A stretch of 55,659 nt of DNA from Sedimentisphaerales bacterium. GTDB lineage: Bacteria > Planctomycetota > Phycisphaerae > Sedimentisphaerales > SM23-30. The translations under genes were made by a program, and so were the position numbers. Positions 43,437 through 51,803 of this stretch are shown one piece after another (position 1 is the stretch's first letter; each line of letters opens with the position of its first letter). Below the pieces are notes generated by a model. The model had not been told where the DNA came from, searched no databases, and worked only from the letters and a program-made list of their open reading frames with translations. The stretch covers positions 1 through 55,659 of the forward strand of contig JANQJS010000067.1 in NCBI GenBank assembly GCA_028281535.1, written 5' to 3'.

Positions 43437-43706
43437 ATGACATTATATGTAGATCGTTATACTAAAACTGTTTTAACGTTGATCGCAGTCATGCTTATGT
43501 TTGTCGCGGTCGGATTATGGGCAGGTAATACCCCCATGAGCACACCCGCTTATGCCGTTGGTGGTATTCCAGATTCTGGACAGCAATTACAAAAAGTGGT
43601 TGACGGTATCGATAAAATTCAAGCGTCGATGGATGAATTGTCAGAATTGCTGGTGTCAGGAAAAGTAAAAGTGACGGTGGTAGATCCATCGCAGAAAACG
43701 AAATAA
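43437..43706 (+). CDS. Small single-helix membrane protein in the pseudopilin block
   Basis: 89 residues with AGGAG before the ATG. One hydrophobic segment near residues 11-30 (VLTLIAVMLMFVAVGLWAG) acts as a signal anchor. The rest is a short linker and an amphipathic helix (GQQLQKVVDGIDKIQASMDEL). No prepilin Glu5. Position between pseudopilins suggests an accessory assembly factor. Function unknown. Confidence 0.65.
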   Translation: MTLYVDRYTKTVLTLIAVMLMFVAVGLWAGNTPMSTPAYAVGGIPDSGQQLQKVVDGIDKIQASMDELSELLVSGKVKVTVVDPSQKTK

Positions 43707-43735
43707 AAGATATAGAGAAATCAATCTTAGTCATA

Positions 43736-44272
43736 ATGAATCAATACTCAACAGACATAACCAGTTTAAAATCATCTCAAGGCTTCACACTAGCTGAAGT
43801 TCTTGTCGTCGTGGTGATTGTAGGTATTTCAGCAGCCATTGTTATCCCTATGATTTCAGATACCACAGATTTGCAGGCTGGCTCTGCGGCTCGTCAGGTT
43901 GTTTCGACATTATTATATGCTCAGACCGAGTCGATATCGAAGCAGAATTCATTACAAGTTGTGTTTGATTCTGGTGGCAATCAATATGAAGTACAAGATC
44001 TCGCCGGAAATATTGTAGATGATCCGGTCATTGGTAATTCAGATTATCGTGTAGATTTTGCAGATACACCACACCTCGCGGAGGTGAGTTTAACGAATGT
44101 AAATTTTGATGGTGTGTCTAATGTCTGGTTTGACAAATTAGGAGCGCCTTATACCGGCAATCCTGTTGATAAAACTCCACTATCTGTAGGAGAAGTGGCT
44201 CTACGTGCCGGGGATCGAACTGTTACGGTGACAGTTGAACCGGTAAGCGGACGAATCAACGTTGTTGAGTAG
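43736..44272 (+). CDS. GspH/FimT-like pseudopilin
   Basis: 178 residues. The processing site SQG-FTLAEVLVVVVIVGISAAIV has Glu5. The body is GspH-like: a long N helix then beta strands (AARQVVSTLLYAQTESISKQ, SLQVVFDSGGNQYEV, ending GDRTVTVTVEPVSGRINVV). GspH-type proteins are minor pseudopilins near the tip of the pseudopilus. The ATG has little Shine-Dalgarno, so translation may depend on upstream coupling. Confidence 0.8.
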   Translation: MNQYSTDITSLKSSQGFTLAEVLVVVVIVGISAAIVIPMISDTTDLQAGSAARQVVSTLLYAQTESISKQNSLQVVFDSGGNQYEVQDLAGNIVDDPVIGNSDYRVDFADTPHLAEVSLTNVNFDGVSNVWFDKLGAPYTGNPVDKTPLSVGEVALRAGDRTVTVTVEPVSGRINVVE

Positions 44273-44334
44273 TCCGAATTGGTAACCCTTTAGGCCAATT
44301 GAGGGTCTTCGTTGTAGAACACGAGGTAGTAAAA

Positions 44335-46470
44335 ATGAGAAAGTATTTAATATTTGTCGTCAGTATAGCACTCATGTGGGCAACTGTAGGTGCCAACAAT
44401 TTGGTTTATTCTGAAGATGATTTAACGGGTAGCAATGAGAGTGCGCCTTTATCAGATGCCGCGGGGGTTTTTCCATCGCTTGTGCATCAGGGTGACATTG
44501 TCGATTTCTTAAAATTATTAAGTGCCGCCACGAAGAAGAATATTATACCATCTCGTCAAGTACGAGGTCCTGTTGAGGTTAATCTTTTTGATGTGACCTA
44601 CAAGGAAGCTTTGGAAGCGGTCTTAAAAGCGAATGGATATGCTTACGAAGAAAAAGGGATTTTTATCTATGTCTATACGGAAAAAGAATATTTTGAATTG
44701 ACCGAAAGTTCCAAGCGATTGGAATCACGGATTTTTCATTTGAATTATATTCCTGCTGCAGATGTTGCAACTATTATTGCACCTGTTTTGAGTCAAAATG
44801 CAAAAGTGACTACCTCGCCTGATGCGGGACAAGCAACGGATTCCAGTGGCGATACATGGGCATCAAATAGTTATGTGGTTGTGATGGATTATCCAGAACA
44901 ATTAGAGCAAGTAGCTGTCTTAATTGAAGAAGTCGATAGACGACCTGCTCAGGTGATGGTTGAAGCGACGATTCTTGTGGCTAATTTGAGTGATAATAAT
45001 AAATTTGGTGTTGATTTTAATGTCTTAGGTGGTCTTGATTTTACTTCATTATCAGGCCAATCTCAATATGTTACTAAACCAGGCACAAGTGGTGAATTTT
45101 CAGGTACTGAACTTGCTGTTGGGGCAGGTAAAAATGGTTTAAGTGTTGGTATTCTTAAAAGTGAATTGAGTATTATGATTGAAGCTTTGGAAACCATCAC
45201 GGATGTTGTTACGATTGGTAACCCCAAAATATTGACATTAAATAGACAGCAGGGGAAAGTCATTGTCGGTAACCGAGATGGCTATGTGACAACTGAAGTC
45301 TCTCAGACGACAGCCACTCAAACGGTTCAATTCCTTGAAACAGGTACACAATTAAAATTCAGACCCTTTGTTATGGAAGATGGGTATATTAGAATGGAGC
45401 TCGATACTGAAGACAGTGATGGGGGTGTTACGGTATCAGGAAGCTTTACCTTACCATCTGAAACCACCGCGAATGTGCAAAGTAATGTTCTGGTTAAAAA
45501 TGGACATACGATTGTGATTGGTGGTTTATTTAGAGACAAATCAACGTTTACCAGAACACAAGTACCTATTTTGGGAAATGTACCTGGTCTTGGTCAAATC
45601 TTTCGTGAAACAACAGATGATATTGAAAAAGAAGAAGTTATCTTCTTAATTACACCTCATATTGTAGAAGAAGCTGTAGATTATGCCGCTGCTGATCAAG
45701 TCATGGAAAACATCGGCCAGTTACTTTTAGGTGTCAGAGATGGCATGATGTTCCAATCAAGAAGCAGCATGGCCTCATCACATTTTCAATTAGCACGTCA
45801 AAATCAAGCCATGGGTGATCTTGATCAAGCTTTATGGCACGCGACAGTTGCCACTCAGTGTAACCCTGGATTTCTGGATGCAATTCGTTTAAGAGAAGAT
45901 CTTCTTGGCAGAGAATTGTATCGTGAGCAAATTGGTAGTATGCAATGGTATATGAGTGACTTATTGCATGAAGAGTATGGAGTAGAGACAAATTCTAGTC
46001 AAGAAACGACAGTCATTGATGAAGTAGCCATTCAAGAAGATGTTAATGATTTTCAGAATCTGATTGCTGAAGATCCGAATAATATGGCGCAACCAATTGA
46101 TTTAGCATCCGAAGATCAAATTGCCATCGAAGCATTAAACTTATCCATACAAGAAGATCAAGAACCAGTCGTCATAGCTGATGAACAAGTGCTTGAACAA
46201 GATGAATCGGATAACGTGGTTGAGGTTGTTGTCGAAGTTGTGGGTGATACCATCGATGATGTTGTCGATGTTGTGACTGGTCAAGATGATTCTGAACCAG
46301 TGGATGATGAAACGCCATTGGAAGAAACACCTGTAACAGAAGAGGTAGAACCTTCTGAAGAGGATGCGCCTGCTGAAATCGAATCACAGGAATCTGAAGA
46401 ACTCGAAATTGAAGAGTCAGAAGTTGACTCAGAAGAGTCATTTGAAGAAATTCCCGTGGAAATGGACTAG
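44335..46470 (+). CDS. Secretin (GspD/PilQ type) with long acidic C-terminal tail
   Basis: 711 residues from ATG 44335 (GAGG upstream; a TTG at 44299 is less likely). Signal peptide YLIFVVSIALMWATVGA. A short STN/N0-like domain (LLSAATKKNIIPSRQVRGPV), an N1-like domain (FHLNYIPAADVATIIAPVL) and the secretin pore (GNPKILTLNRQQGKVIVGN to TQVPILGNVPGLGQIFR, then EEVIFLITPHIVEE) fill residues 45-445. After this come TPR-like sequence (SSHFQLARQNQAMGDLDQALWH) and about 150 residues rich in Glu, Asp and Val. Secretins form the outer-membrane gate. Such a tail is unusual and could bind the TPR lipoprotein downstream. Confidence 0.87.
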   Translation: MRKYLIFVVSIALMWATVGANNLVYSEDDLTGSNESAPLSDAAGVFPSLVHQGDIVDFLKLLSAATKKNIIPSRQVRGPVEVNLFDVTYKEALEAVLKANGYAYEEKGIFIYVYTEKEYFELTESSKRLESRIFHLNYIPAADVATIIAPVLSQNAKVTTSPDAGQATDSSGDTWASNSYVVVMDYPEQLEQVAVLIEEVDRRPAQVMVEATILVANLSDNNKFGVDFNVLGGLDFTSLSGQSQYVTKPGTSGEFSGTELAVGAGKNGLSVGILKSELSIMIEALETITDVVTIGNPKILTLNRQQGKVIVGNRDGYVTTEVSQTTATQTVQFLETGTQLKFRPFVMEDGYIRMELDTEDSDGGVTVSGSFTLPSETTANVQSNVLVKNGHTIVIGGLFRDKSTFTRTQVPILGNVPGLGQIFRETTDDIEKEEVIFLITPHIVEEAVDYAAADQVMENIGQLLLGVRDGMMFQSRSSMASSHFQLARQNQAMGDLDQALWHATVATQCNPGFLDAIRLREDLLGRELYREQIGSMQWYMSDLLHEEYGVETNSSQETTVIDEVAIQEDVNDFQNLIAEDPNNMAQPIDLASEDQIAIEALNLSIQEDQEPVVIADEQVLEQDESDNVVEVVVEVVGDTIDDVVDVVTGQDDSEPVDDETPLEETPVTEEVEPSEEDAPAEIESQESEELEIEESEVDSEESFEEIPVEMD

Positions 46471-46514
46471 ACGCAGTGGTGAATATAAAAACTCTGGATA
46501 CCTTAGGAGGTAGC

Positions 46515-47738
46515 ATGAGATTAAATAAGATAATTATAATGATTTGTTTTTGTGTTTCTTTGGCAGGATGCCAGGATGCACACAAAAAGAATAAAGCTGC
46601 TGCCATGAAACGCTGGGAAGATGCCCGCGTAAAAATATCAATCAATATGGCACAGGAGCAGTTTGATTCAGGCGATTTGAATAAAGCCCTGATGACCACG
46701 CAAAGTGCATTAGCGAATGCCCCCAAACATCCAGCAGTTCATTTGATGCTCGGCAAGATCTACTTGGAGCTGGATAAGGCAACGGATTCACGCGATGCAT
46801 ATCAGCAATGTCTAGAAATTGATCCTGAAAATGCTTACGCTTATTATCAGTTAGCTGGAATTTTCGAGAGATGGAAACAACTTGAAAAGGCCAATGAACA
46901 TTATCAGAAAGCCCTTGAGTTAGATCCTACCCATATGCCTTATATCAAGGCTGCCGTAGAAATACAATTATCTATTGGTGATTATCAATCTGCATTGGAT
47001 ATGCTAATGAATCATGTTGATGCATCACAAAAAGATGCATCCTATTATATGATTGCAGGGAAAATCTTTCAGAAAATGGGTGATGATCAACAAGCCACTC
47101 AAATGTATGCCCAGGCACTCAGTATGCAGCCGGAAGATAATACCATTAAACAAGCTTATGCTTTTTCCTTGAATCGAGTTGGCAAGCCTCGTCAAGCCTT
47201 GTCATTATTAATCGACTTGGATGTGATTTATAAGCAAAAAGGTCAAAAGGAAAATTGGGCTTATTTGATGGTAATGGGTGATTGCTATATGCAGTTAAAA
47301 TTGTATCATCAGGCAAAACGATCTTATGAAAAAGTGGCTGATAATGACCCATTGAATCCTAAGATTTGGACACGGTTAGCTCAGGTGTCCATGGCGCGAC
47401 GCAATTATGTAGCAGCAAGACAATATGCCAATCGTTCGCTAAGTATGAATCAAAATGATATTGATGCTTTGATGGCGCTTGGGTATGTAAGTTTAAAACA
47501 AAAATCTATTAAAAAAGCAGAAAAATATTTTCATAAAGTGGTTTCATTAGATCCTAAAAATAGTTCTGCATTATGCTATTTAGGCCAAACCTATATTCAA
47601 TCTGGCCAAAAGCAACAAGCGTTGCAATATCTTGAAGAAGCGCTCATTATCAATCCGGAAGATCGATTGGCAAAGGAAATGATTCGTAAAGCCAAACGAA
47701 CTTCGATAAGCAAAACAAAACAACTAAAACAATTTTAA
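46515..47738 (+). CDS. TPR lipoprotein, pilotin-like
   Basis: 407 residues from ATG 46515, which has AGGAGG; the longer GTG start at 46476 is discarded. The lipobox LAGC gives a lipid anchor (MRLNKIIIMICFCVSLAGC). The rest is a chain of about ten tetratricopeptide repeats (ALANAPKHPAVHLMLGKIYL, YYQLAGIFERWKQLEKANEH and so on). An outer-membrane TPR lipoprotein next to a secretin matches PilF/PilW-type pilotins that help secretin oligomerise. It begins 44 bases after the secretin stop and is probably co-transcribed. Confidence 0.8.
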   Translation: MRLNKIIIMICFCVSLAGCQDAHKKNKAAAMKRWEDARVKISINMAQEQFDSGDLNKALMTTQSALANAPKHPAVHLMLGKIYLELDKATDSRDAYQQCLEIDPENAYAYYQLAGIFERWKQLEKANEHYQKALELDPTHMPYIKAAVEIQLSIGDYQSALDMLMNHVDASQKDASYYMIAGKIFQKMGDDQQATQMYAQALSMQPEDNTIKQAYAFSLNRVGKPRQALSLLIDLDVIYKQKGQKENWAYLMVMGDCYMQLKLYHQAKRSYEKVADNDPLNPKIWTRLAQVSMARRNYVAARQYANRSLSMNQNDIDALMALGYVSLKQKSIKKAEKYFHKVVSLDPKNSSALCYLGQTYIQSGQKQQALQYLEEALIINPEDRLAKEMIRKAKRTSISKTKQLKQF

Positions 47739-47777
47739 CGTAAATAATTTGACGAAAATTGCCTTGGAGGCGAGAAA

Positions 47778-49250
47778 ATGATTCAGGTCAAACGTTCATG
47801 GTTAGTGGTTAGTGGGTTACTGTCTATCAGTGCCTCATTGGGCTACTACGCGTTTAAAGTTGGCCTTTCTCGTTCTCCACAAGTGCTCGAAGATTACTGG
47901 GAGATTACCATCATATCCATGTTGGTCGTTATGCTAGGGCTGGTGATCTACTTTTGGGTACGCTTAAAACGATCCTTGCAATATATATTAGACCAACTTC
48001 AAGTCTCTCATGAACAACAGCAGATCGGTATGATAAAAACGCAAGGCGGTAGTGAGCTTGTCGAATTGGTTCAAGGGATCAATCGTCACTTAACGAAATC
48101 GAATTTACAATATGAACAGATTCGTTTACAAAAACGCGAATTTGCAATGCAAGCTGAAACCGCAGAGTCTGAACGCCAGCGAGTAGAAGCGATTATTTAC
48201 AGTATTTCAGAAGCTGTAATCGTTACTGACCAGAAAGATAATTTATTGTTGGCAAACAGAACAGCAGAAGGGTTGTTTGGATTTCGCTATCAGAGCAAGC
48301 AGAATTTGCCCATATCAGATCTTCTTGATGACAGAGAATTATTACAATGGATTCAACAGACCCGCCGAAATAAAAGTCGTCGTGTTATGAGGATGATGCA
48401 GCATCGAGGGAAAGATCAAACAAAGACATGTAGTTACAAGGTGTTTTTGTCCTGTGTGATTGGTCATGATAAGGAAGTATTAGGTGTTGTTGTGGTCATT
48501 CATGATATTACGCGTGATCAGGAAATGTCGCGTATGAAAGATGACTTTGTCAATACGGTGTCACACGAGTTAAAGACTCCTTTGGCGAGTATTTGTGCTT
48601 ATGCAGAGATGTTGACAGATAATGAAGCGAATTGTGAGCAAACCCGTAAGGAGTTTAGCCAGATTATTCATCAGCAGGGCAAACAACTAAATACATTGGT
48701 CGAAGAGATATTGCAGGCATCCTGGGTAGAATCCGGAGCTGCAAACATGAAAAAAGAACCTCATGATTTATATGGCATTTTGGATGATGTTTTAGTGACG
48801 TTGCACCCAAATGCACAAGAGAAGAAGATTGAGATTCGTTCTGATGTTCTTCCTGATGGGCTTCCTGTGTATGGTGATCGCCGCTTATTGTACCGTGCAT
48901 TTTTGAATTTATTAAGTAATGCGCTGAAGTATTCGCCTGATCAAGCAACTGTTCAAATCAAAAGTTGTCGGCAAGATGCATTAGGTCAGGTTGTCATTGA
49001 AATTATTGATCAGGGAGTTGGTATTCCTGGTGAAAGCATGAAGCATATATTTGAGAAGTTTTACCGTGTAAAGCAAAATCAAAGTATTGCTAAAGGAACA
49101 GGACTTGGATTGAATTTGGTTAAGAAGATTATTTGCGAATTACATGATGGTCAAATTACGGTTGCCAGTCAAGTGAATAAAGGCAGCATATTTAAAGTGA
49201 TTTTGCCACAACCCGTAACAGCTTGTTTAGCATCAAGAGCAAGGAATTAG
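47778..49250 (+). CDS. Membrane sensor histidine kinase with PAS domain
   Basis: 490 residues; GGAGG is upstream. Two membrane helices near residues 10-28 and 45-62 enclose a short outside loop. A coiled linker and a PAS domain (SISEAVIVTDQKDNLLLANRTAEGLFG) follow. The kinase has His263 in NTVSHELKTPLASI, N box NLLSNALKYSPDQ, G1 DQGVGIPGE and G2 KGTGLGLNLVKKI. It resembles VicK/WalK-like kinases. It signals probably to the receiver gene that starts five bases after its stop. Confidence 0.9.
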   Translation: MIQVKRSWLVVSGLLSISASLGYYAFKVGLSRSPQVLEDYWEITIISMLVVMLGLVIYFWVRLKRSLQYILDQLQVSHEQQQIGMIKTQGGSELVELVQGINRHLTKSNLQYEQIRLQKREFAMQAETAESERQRVEAIIYSISEAVIVTDQKDNLLLANRTAEGLFGFRYQSKQNLPISDLLDDRELLQWIQQTRRNKSRRVMRMMQHRGKDQTKTCSYKVFLSCVIGHDKEVLGVVVVIHDITRDQEMSRMKDDFVNTVSHELKTPLASICAYAEMLTDNEANCEQTRKEFSQIIHQQGKQLNTLVEEILQASWVESGAANMKKEPHDLYGILDDVLVTLHPNAQEKKIEIRSDVLPDGLPVYGDRRLLYRAFLNLLSNALKYSPDQATVQIKSCRQDALGQVVIEIIDQGVGIPGESMKHIFEKFYRVKQNQSIAKGTGLGLNLVKKIICELHDGQITVASQVNKGSIFKVILPQPVTACLASRARN

Positions 49251-49255
49251 GATTT

Positions 49256-49657
49256 ATGCTTGAATCACAAACATTAAAAGAGACTCGTAAAATACTGGTA
49301 GTCGATGATGAAGTTCATATTCTACACGTAGTTGCGTTGAAATTAAAAAACGCGGGTTATAATGTCATTACTGCACAGGATGGCATTGAAGCCCTGGAGA
49401 AAGCTCAGAGTGAGTGCCCAGACCTGATGATTACGGATTATCAAATGCCACACTTATCTGGAATAGAATTGTGTCAGAAACTTAAACACTTTCCGGGTAC
49501 ACGAGAATTACCCTGTATCTTGTTAACAGCACGTGGGTTTAATTTAGATGAATCATTATTAGAAAATGCGGGGATTAAACTTTGCATGAGTAAACCATTT
49601 AGCCCCAGGGAAGTTTTAGAAGTGGTTGATGAATTGTTGGTTGAATCTTTAATTTAA
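49256..49657 (+). CDS. CheY-like single-domain response regulator
   Basis: 133 residues from ATG 49256 (an upstream TTG at 49223 is discarded). It is a complete receiver: KILVVDDEVHILH with the acidic pair, phosphoacceptor Asp in LMITDYQMPHLSG, Thr in LLTARG and Lys in MSKPFSPRE. With no output domain it is likely to act by protein-protein contact. It lies between the kinase and HD-GYP genes, the three forming a signalling cassette. Confidence 0.9.
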   Translation: MLESQTLKETRKILVVDDEVHILHVVALKLKNAGYNVITAQDGIEALEKAQSECPDLMITDYQMPHLSGIELCQKLKHFPGTRELPCILLTARGFNLDESLLENAGIKLCMSKPFSPREVLEVVDELLVESLI

Positions 49658-49661
49658 TGGA

Positions 49662-50867
49662 ATGTCTATAGTGAATCAGGAAAATAATACAACAAACATG
49701 ATAAGCAATGAAGTGCAAGCACTGACGCAATCATTAACTCGCTGTTATGAAGAAATTACATTGCTTCATCGTATGAGTGAAGGGATGTGTGTCACGCAGC
49801 GTCCTGAAGACTTTTTTGCTGATTTATGTGAAGACATTCATGACGTATTGGAAGCTCAGCAGTTTATGGTTCTATTGGGACCAGGGCAAGAGGATCAAGG
49901 CGAAGTTCGTTTAGTTGCTTCGTATGGGGATTTGTATTTGTCTGGTGATCAAATTAGTTTAATTTGGAACCGAACAACCAGTCATAGTAACCCGCTATCA
50001 AATGTCTTGATTGACAGTAATGTCGATGGTCCTTATTTATATGAATGGCCAAAACAAATTAATAATATTTTAGCCGTATCCATTCAAAGAGATGATAAGA
50101 TTCTAGGGGTGTTGGTTGCAATCAATAAAACGTCGGCAACAGATTTTGATTCGAATGATCTAAAAATGATGATCTCTCTGGCCAATCAAGGTGGTATATA
50201 CTTAGAGAACTTTAAATTATATCATGATCTTCAAGATTTAATGTTTGGTGTATTGCGAGCTTTGACGAGTAGCATTGATGCGAAAGATCCTTATACTTGT
50301 GGTCATTCAGAACGTGTCGCACTTATTTCCAAATGGCTTGCTGAAAAAATGGGACTCGATGCCAAAGCGGTTCAGGAAACCTACCTGGGTGGCCTACTTC
50401 ATGATGTTGGTAAAATTGGGATTAGTGAAGCAGTTCTGACCAAAGATGGCAAACTCACGGATGAGGAATTTCGTGAAATACAAAAACATCCACAAATTGG
50501 TGCAGATATTTTAAAAGAAATTAAGCCGCTAGCCGAAGTCAATCGAGCGGTTCTTACCCATCATGAAAGATTAGATGGTAGGGGGTATCCAAATAATTTG
50601 ACGGAAGAGAGTATTCCTCAAATTGGCAAAATCGTTGGTCTGGCTGATAGTTTTGATGCCATGATTAGCGAAAGAGTCTATCGCCAAGCGATGACGGTCC
50701 AGCAAGCACTTGAAGAAATCAAACGATGCCGGGGAACCCATTTTGATACCGAAATGGCGGATCTTCTCATTGATTCTGATGTTCAAGAGCTGTTGGATTC
50801 CCTTGATCAGGTAAAGTCCTACCAGCAGGAAAAACATAATCTTTACTATCAAGTCCAGTTAAATTAG
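49662..50867 (+). CDS. GAF plus HD-GYP c-di-GMP phosphodiesterase
   Basis: 401 residues, starting four bases after the receiver stop. Residues about 40-185 form a GAF domain (QFMVLLGPGQE to FDSNDLKMMISLANQGGIYLEN). The HD-GYP domain begins DAKDPYTCGHSERVALISKW; metal residues are His247-Asp248 in GLLHDVGKIG, HHERLDGRGYPNNL carries the GYP motif, and LADSFDAMISERVYR follows. It should hydrolyse c-di-GMP. With the kinase and receiver it may control the secretion or pilus block in front, and a PilZ receptor is at 4857-5222. Confidence 0.92.
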   Translation: MSIVNQENNTTNMISNEVQALTQSLTRCYEEITLLHRMSEGMCVTQRPEDFFADLCEDIHDVLEAQQFMVLLGPGQEDQGEVRLVASYGDLYLSGDQISLIWNRTTSHSNPLSNVLIDSNVDGPYLYEWPKQINNILAVSIQRDDKILGVLVAINKTSATDFDSNDLKMMISLANQGGIYLENFKLYHDLQDLMFGVLRALTSSIDAKDPYTCGHSERVALISKWLAEKMGLDAKAVQETYLGGLLHDVGKIGISEAVLTKDGKLTDEEFREIQKHPQIGADILKEIKPLAEVNRAVLTHHERLDGRGYPNNLTEESIPQIGKIVGLADSFDAMISERVYRQAMTVQQALEEIKRCRGTHFDTEMADLLIDSDVQELLDSLDQVKSYQQEKHNLYYQVQLN

Positions 50868-50907
50868 GTTCTAATAGACCCTGCCAGCCTATTCTAATGG
50901 TATTCAT

Positions 50908-50936
50908 TTGACAGATTCTACCTTTTGCGGCATATT
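50908..50936 (+). promoter_or_regulatory. Promoter candidate for the dUTPase-like gene
   Basis: TTGACA at 50908-50913 and CATATT at 50931-50936 with a 17-base spacer; an alternative -10 overlaps at TATATT-like sequence just behind. Leader about 45 bases. Confidence 0.4.
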
Positions 50937-50980
50937 ATATCCTACAATTAACATAAAAAAGTAATATAAAGGATACGATT

Positions 50981-51403
50981 ATGTCACAGGAGGACAAGCT
51001 CTCCCAGTTGTTTGAATTACAGGCCCAGCTGAATAAACGCACTGGATTTGATGCTCAGGCGTTACGAGACAATTTTGACCCTCAAATTGCGGGGGAATGG
51101 CTGAACAATTATTTGGCAGCAATGAGTAATGAGCTGGAAGAATTACGCGATTGCACTTTTTGGAAACATTGGTGCAAAGAAGCCAAAGAGGGTAAACGCT
51201 TCAGTTTACATAATCACCAGAATGCCAAGGTTGAAGTCATCGATATGCTCTTTTTCTGGATAAGCTTGGCTCAATGTTTGGGCTTGGATGCTGATGATGT
51301 TTACCGGCTTTATGAGCAAAAACTTCAAGTGAATCATAAACGCCAGGATACAAACTACTCCATGGCCAATAAAACCGAAGATGATAATCTCCACATCCAA
51401 TAG
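50981..51403 (+). CDS. Dimeric dUTPase-like all-alpha NTP pyrophosphatase
   Basis: 140 residues, alpha-helical. The pattern WLNNYLAAMSNELEELRDCTFWKHW gives the E-x3-E metal site of all-alpha dUTPases, and NAKVEVIDMLFFWISL gives the second acidic pair (E-x2-D). LFELQAQLNKRTGFD at the N terminus and DDVYRLYEQKLQVNHKRQ at the C end also fit the dimeric dUTPase/MazG relatives. It would hydrolyse dUTP to dUMP, keeping uracil out of DNA. GGAGG lies immediately inside the ATG, and AAAGGA upstream gives the ribosome site. It stands alone before the tRNA. Confidence 0.72.
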   Translation: MSQEDKLSQLFELQAQLNKRTGFDAQALRDNFDPQIAGEWLNNYLAAMSNELEELRDCTFWKHWCKEAKEGKRFSLHNHQNAKVEVIDMLFFWISLAQCLGLDADDVYRLYEQKLQVNHKRQDTNYSMANKTEDDNLHIQ

Positions 51404-51461
51404 GCCCCATTATAAAAGATTGCACTAGTGTATTTTATGACAATTTTTTATGAACTAATGC

Positions 51462-51490
51462 TTGCAATTCCTGGGGTTTCTATGTAAATT
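51462..51490 (+). promoter_or_regulatory. Promoter candidate for tRNA-Arg
   Basis: TTGCAA at 51462-51467, 17-base spacer, TAAATT at 51485-51490 preceded by an extended TG. The tRNA starts about 40 bases after the expected transcription start. Confidence 0.4.
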
Positions 51491-51534
51491 AGTCGTTTCG
51501 ATTTTGGGACCTATTACGCCCCAGATCGCCATAA

Positions 51535-51608
<74 letters not shown>

Positions 51609-51803
51609 TTTCTTTAAATATTTTCCCTTCAATATTCTACCATTGATTTGAATTCTGAATCTTTTGAGCGGCAAATGAATTGTGCCGTCATGTCCAAATA
51701 GAAAGAAACGCGGAACATTACTACAAAACGATCGAGACTGTTTTCATGGCCATCATTATTTAAAAGGGAGGGTGGACAGAATTTCTGCCCACCAGATTCC
51801 GTT

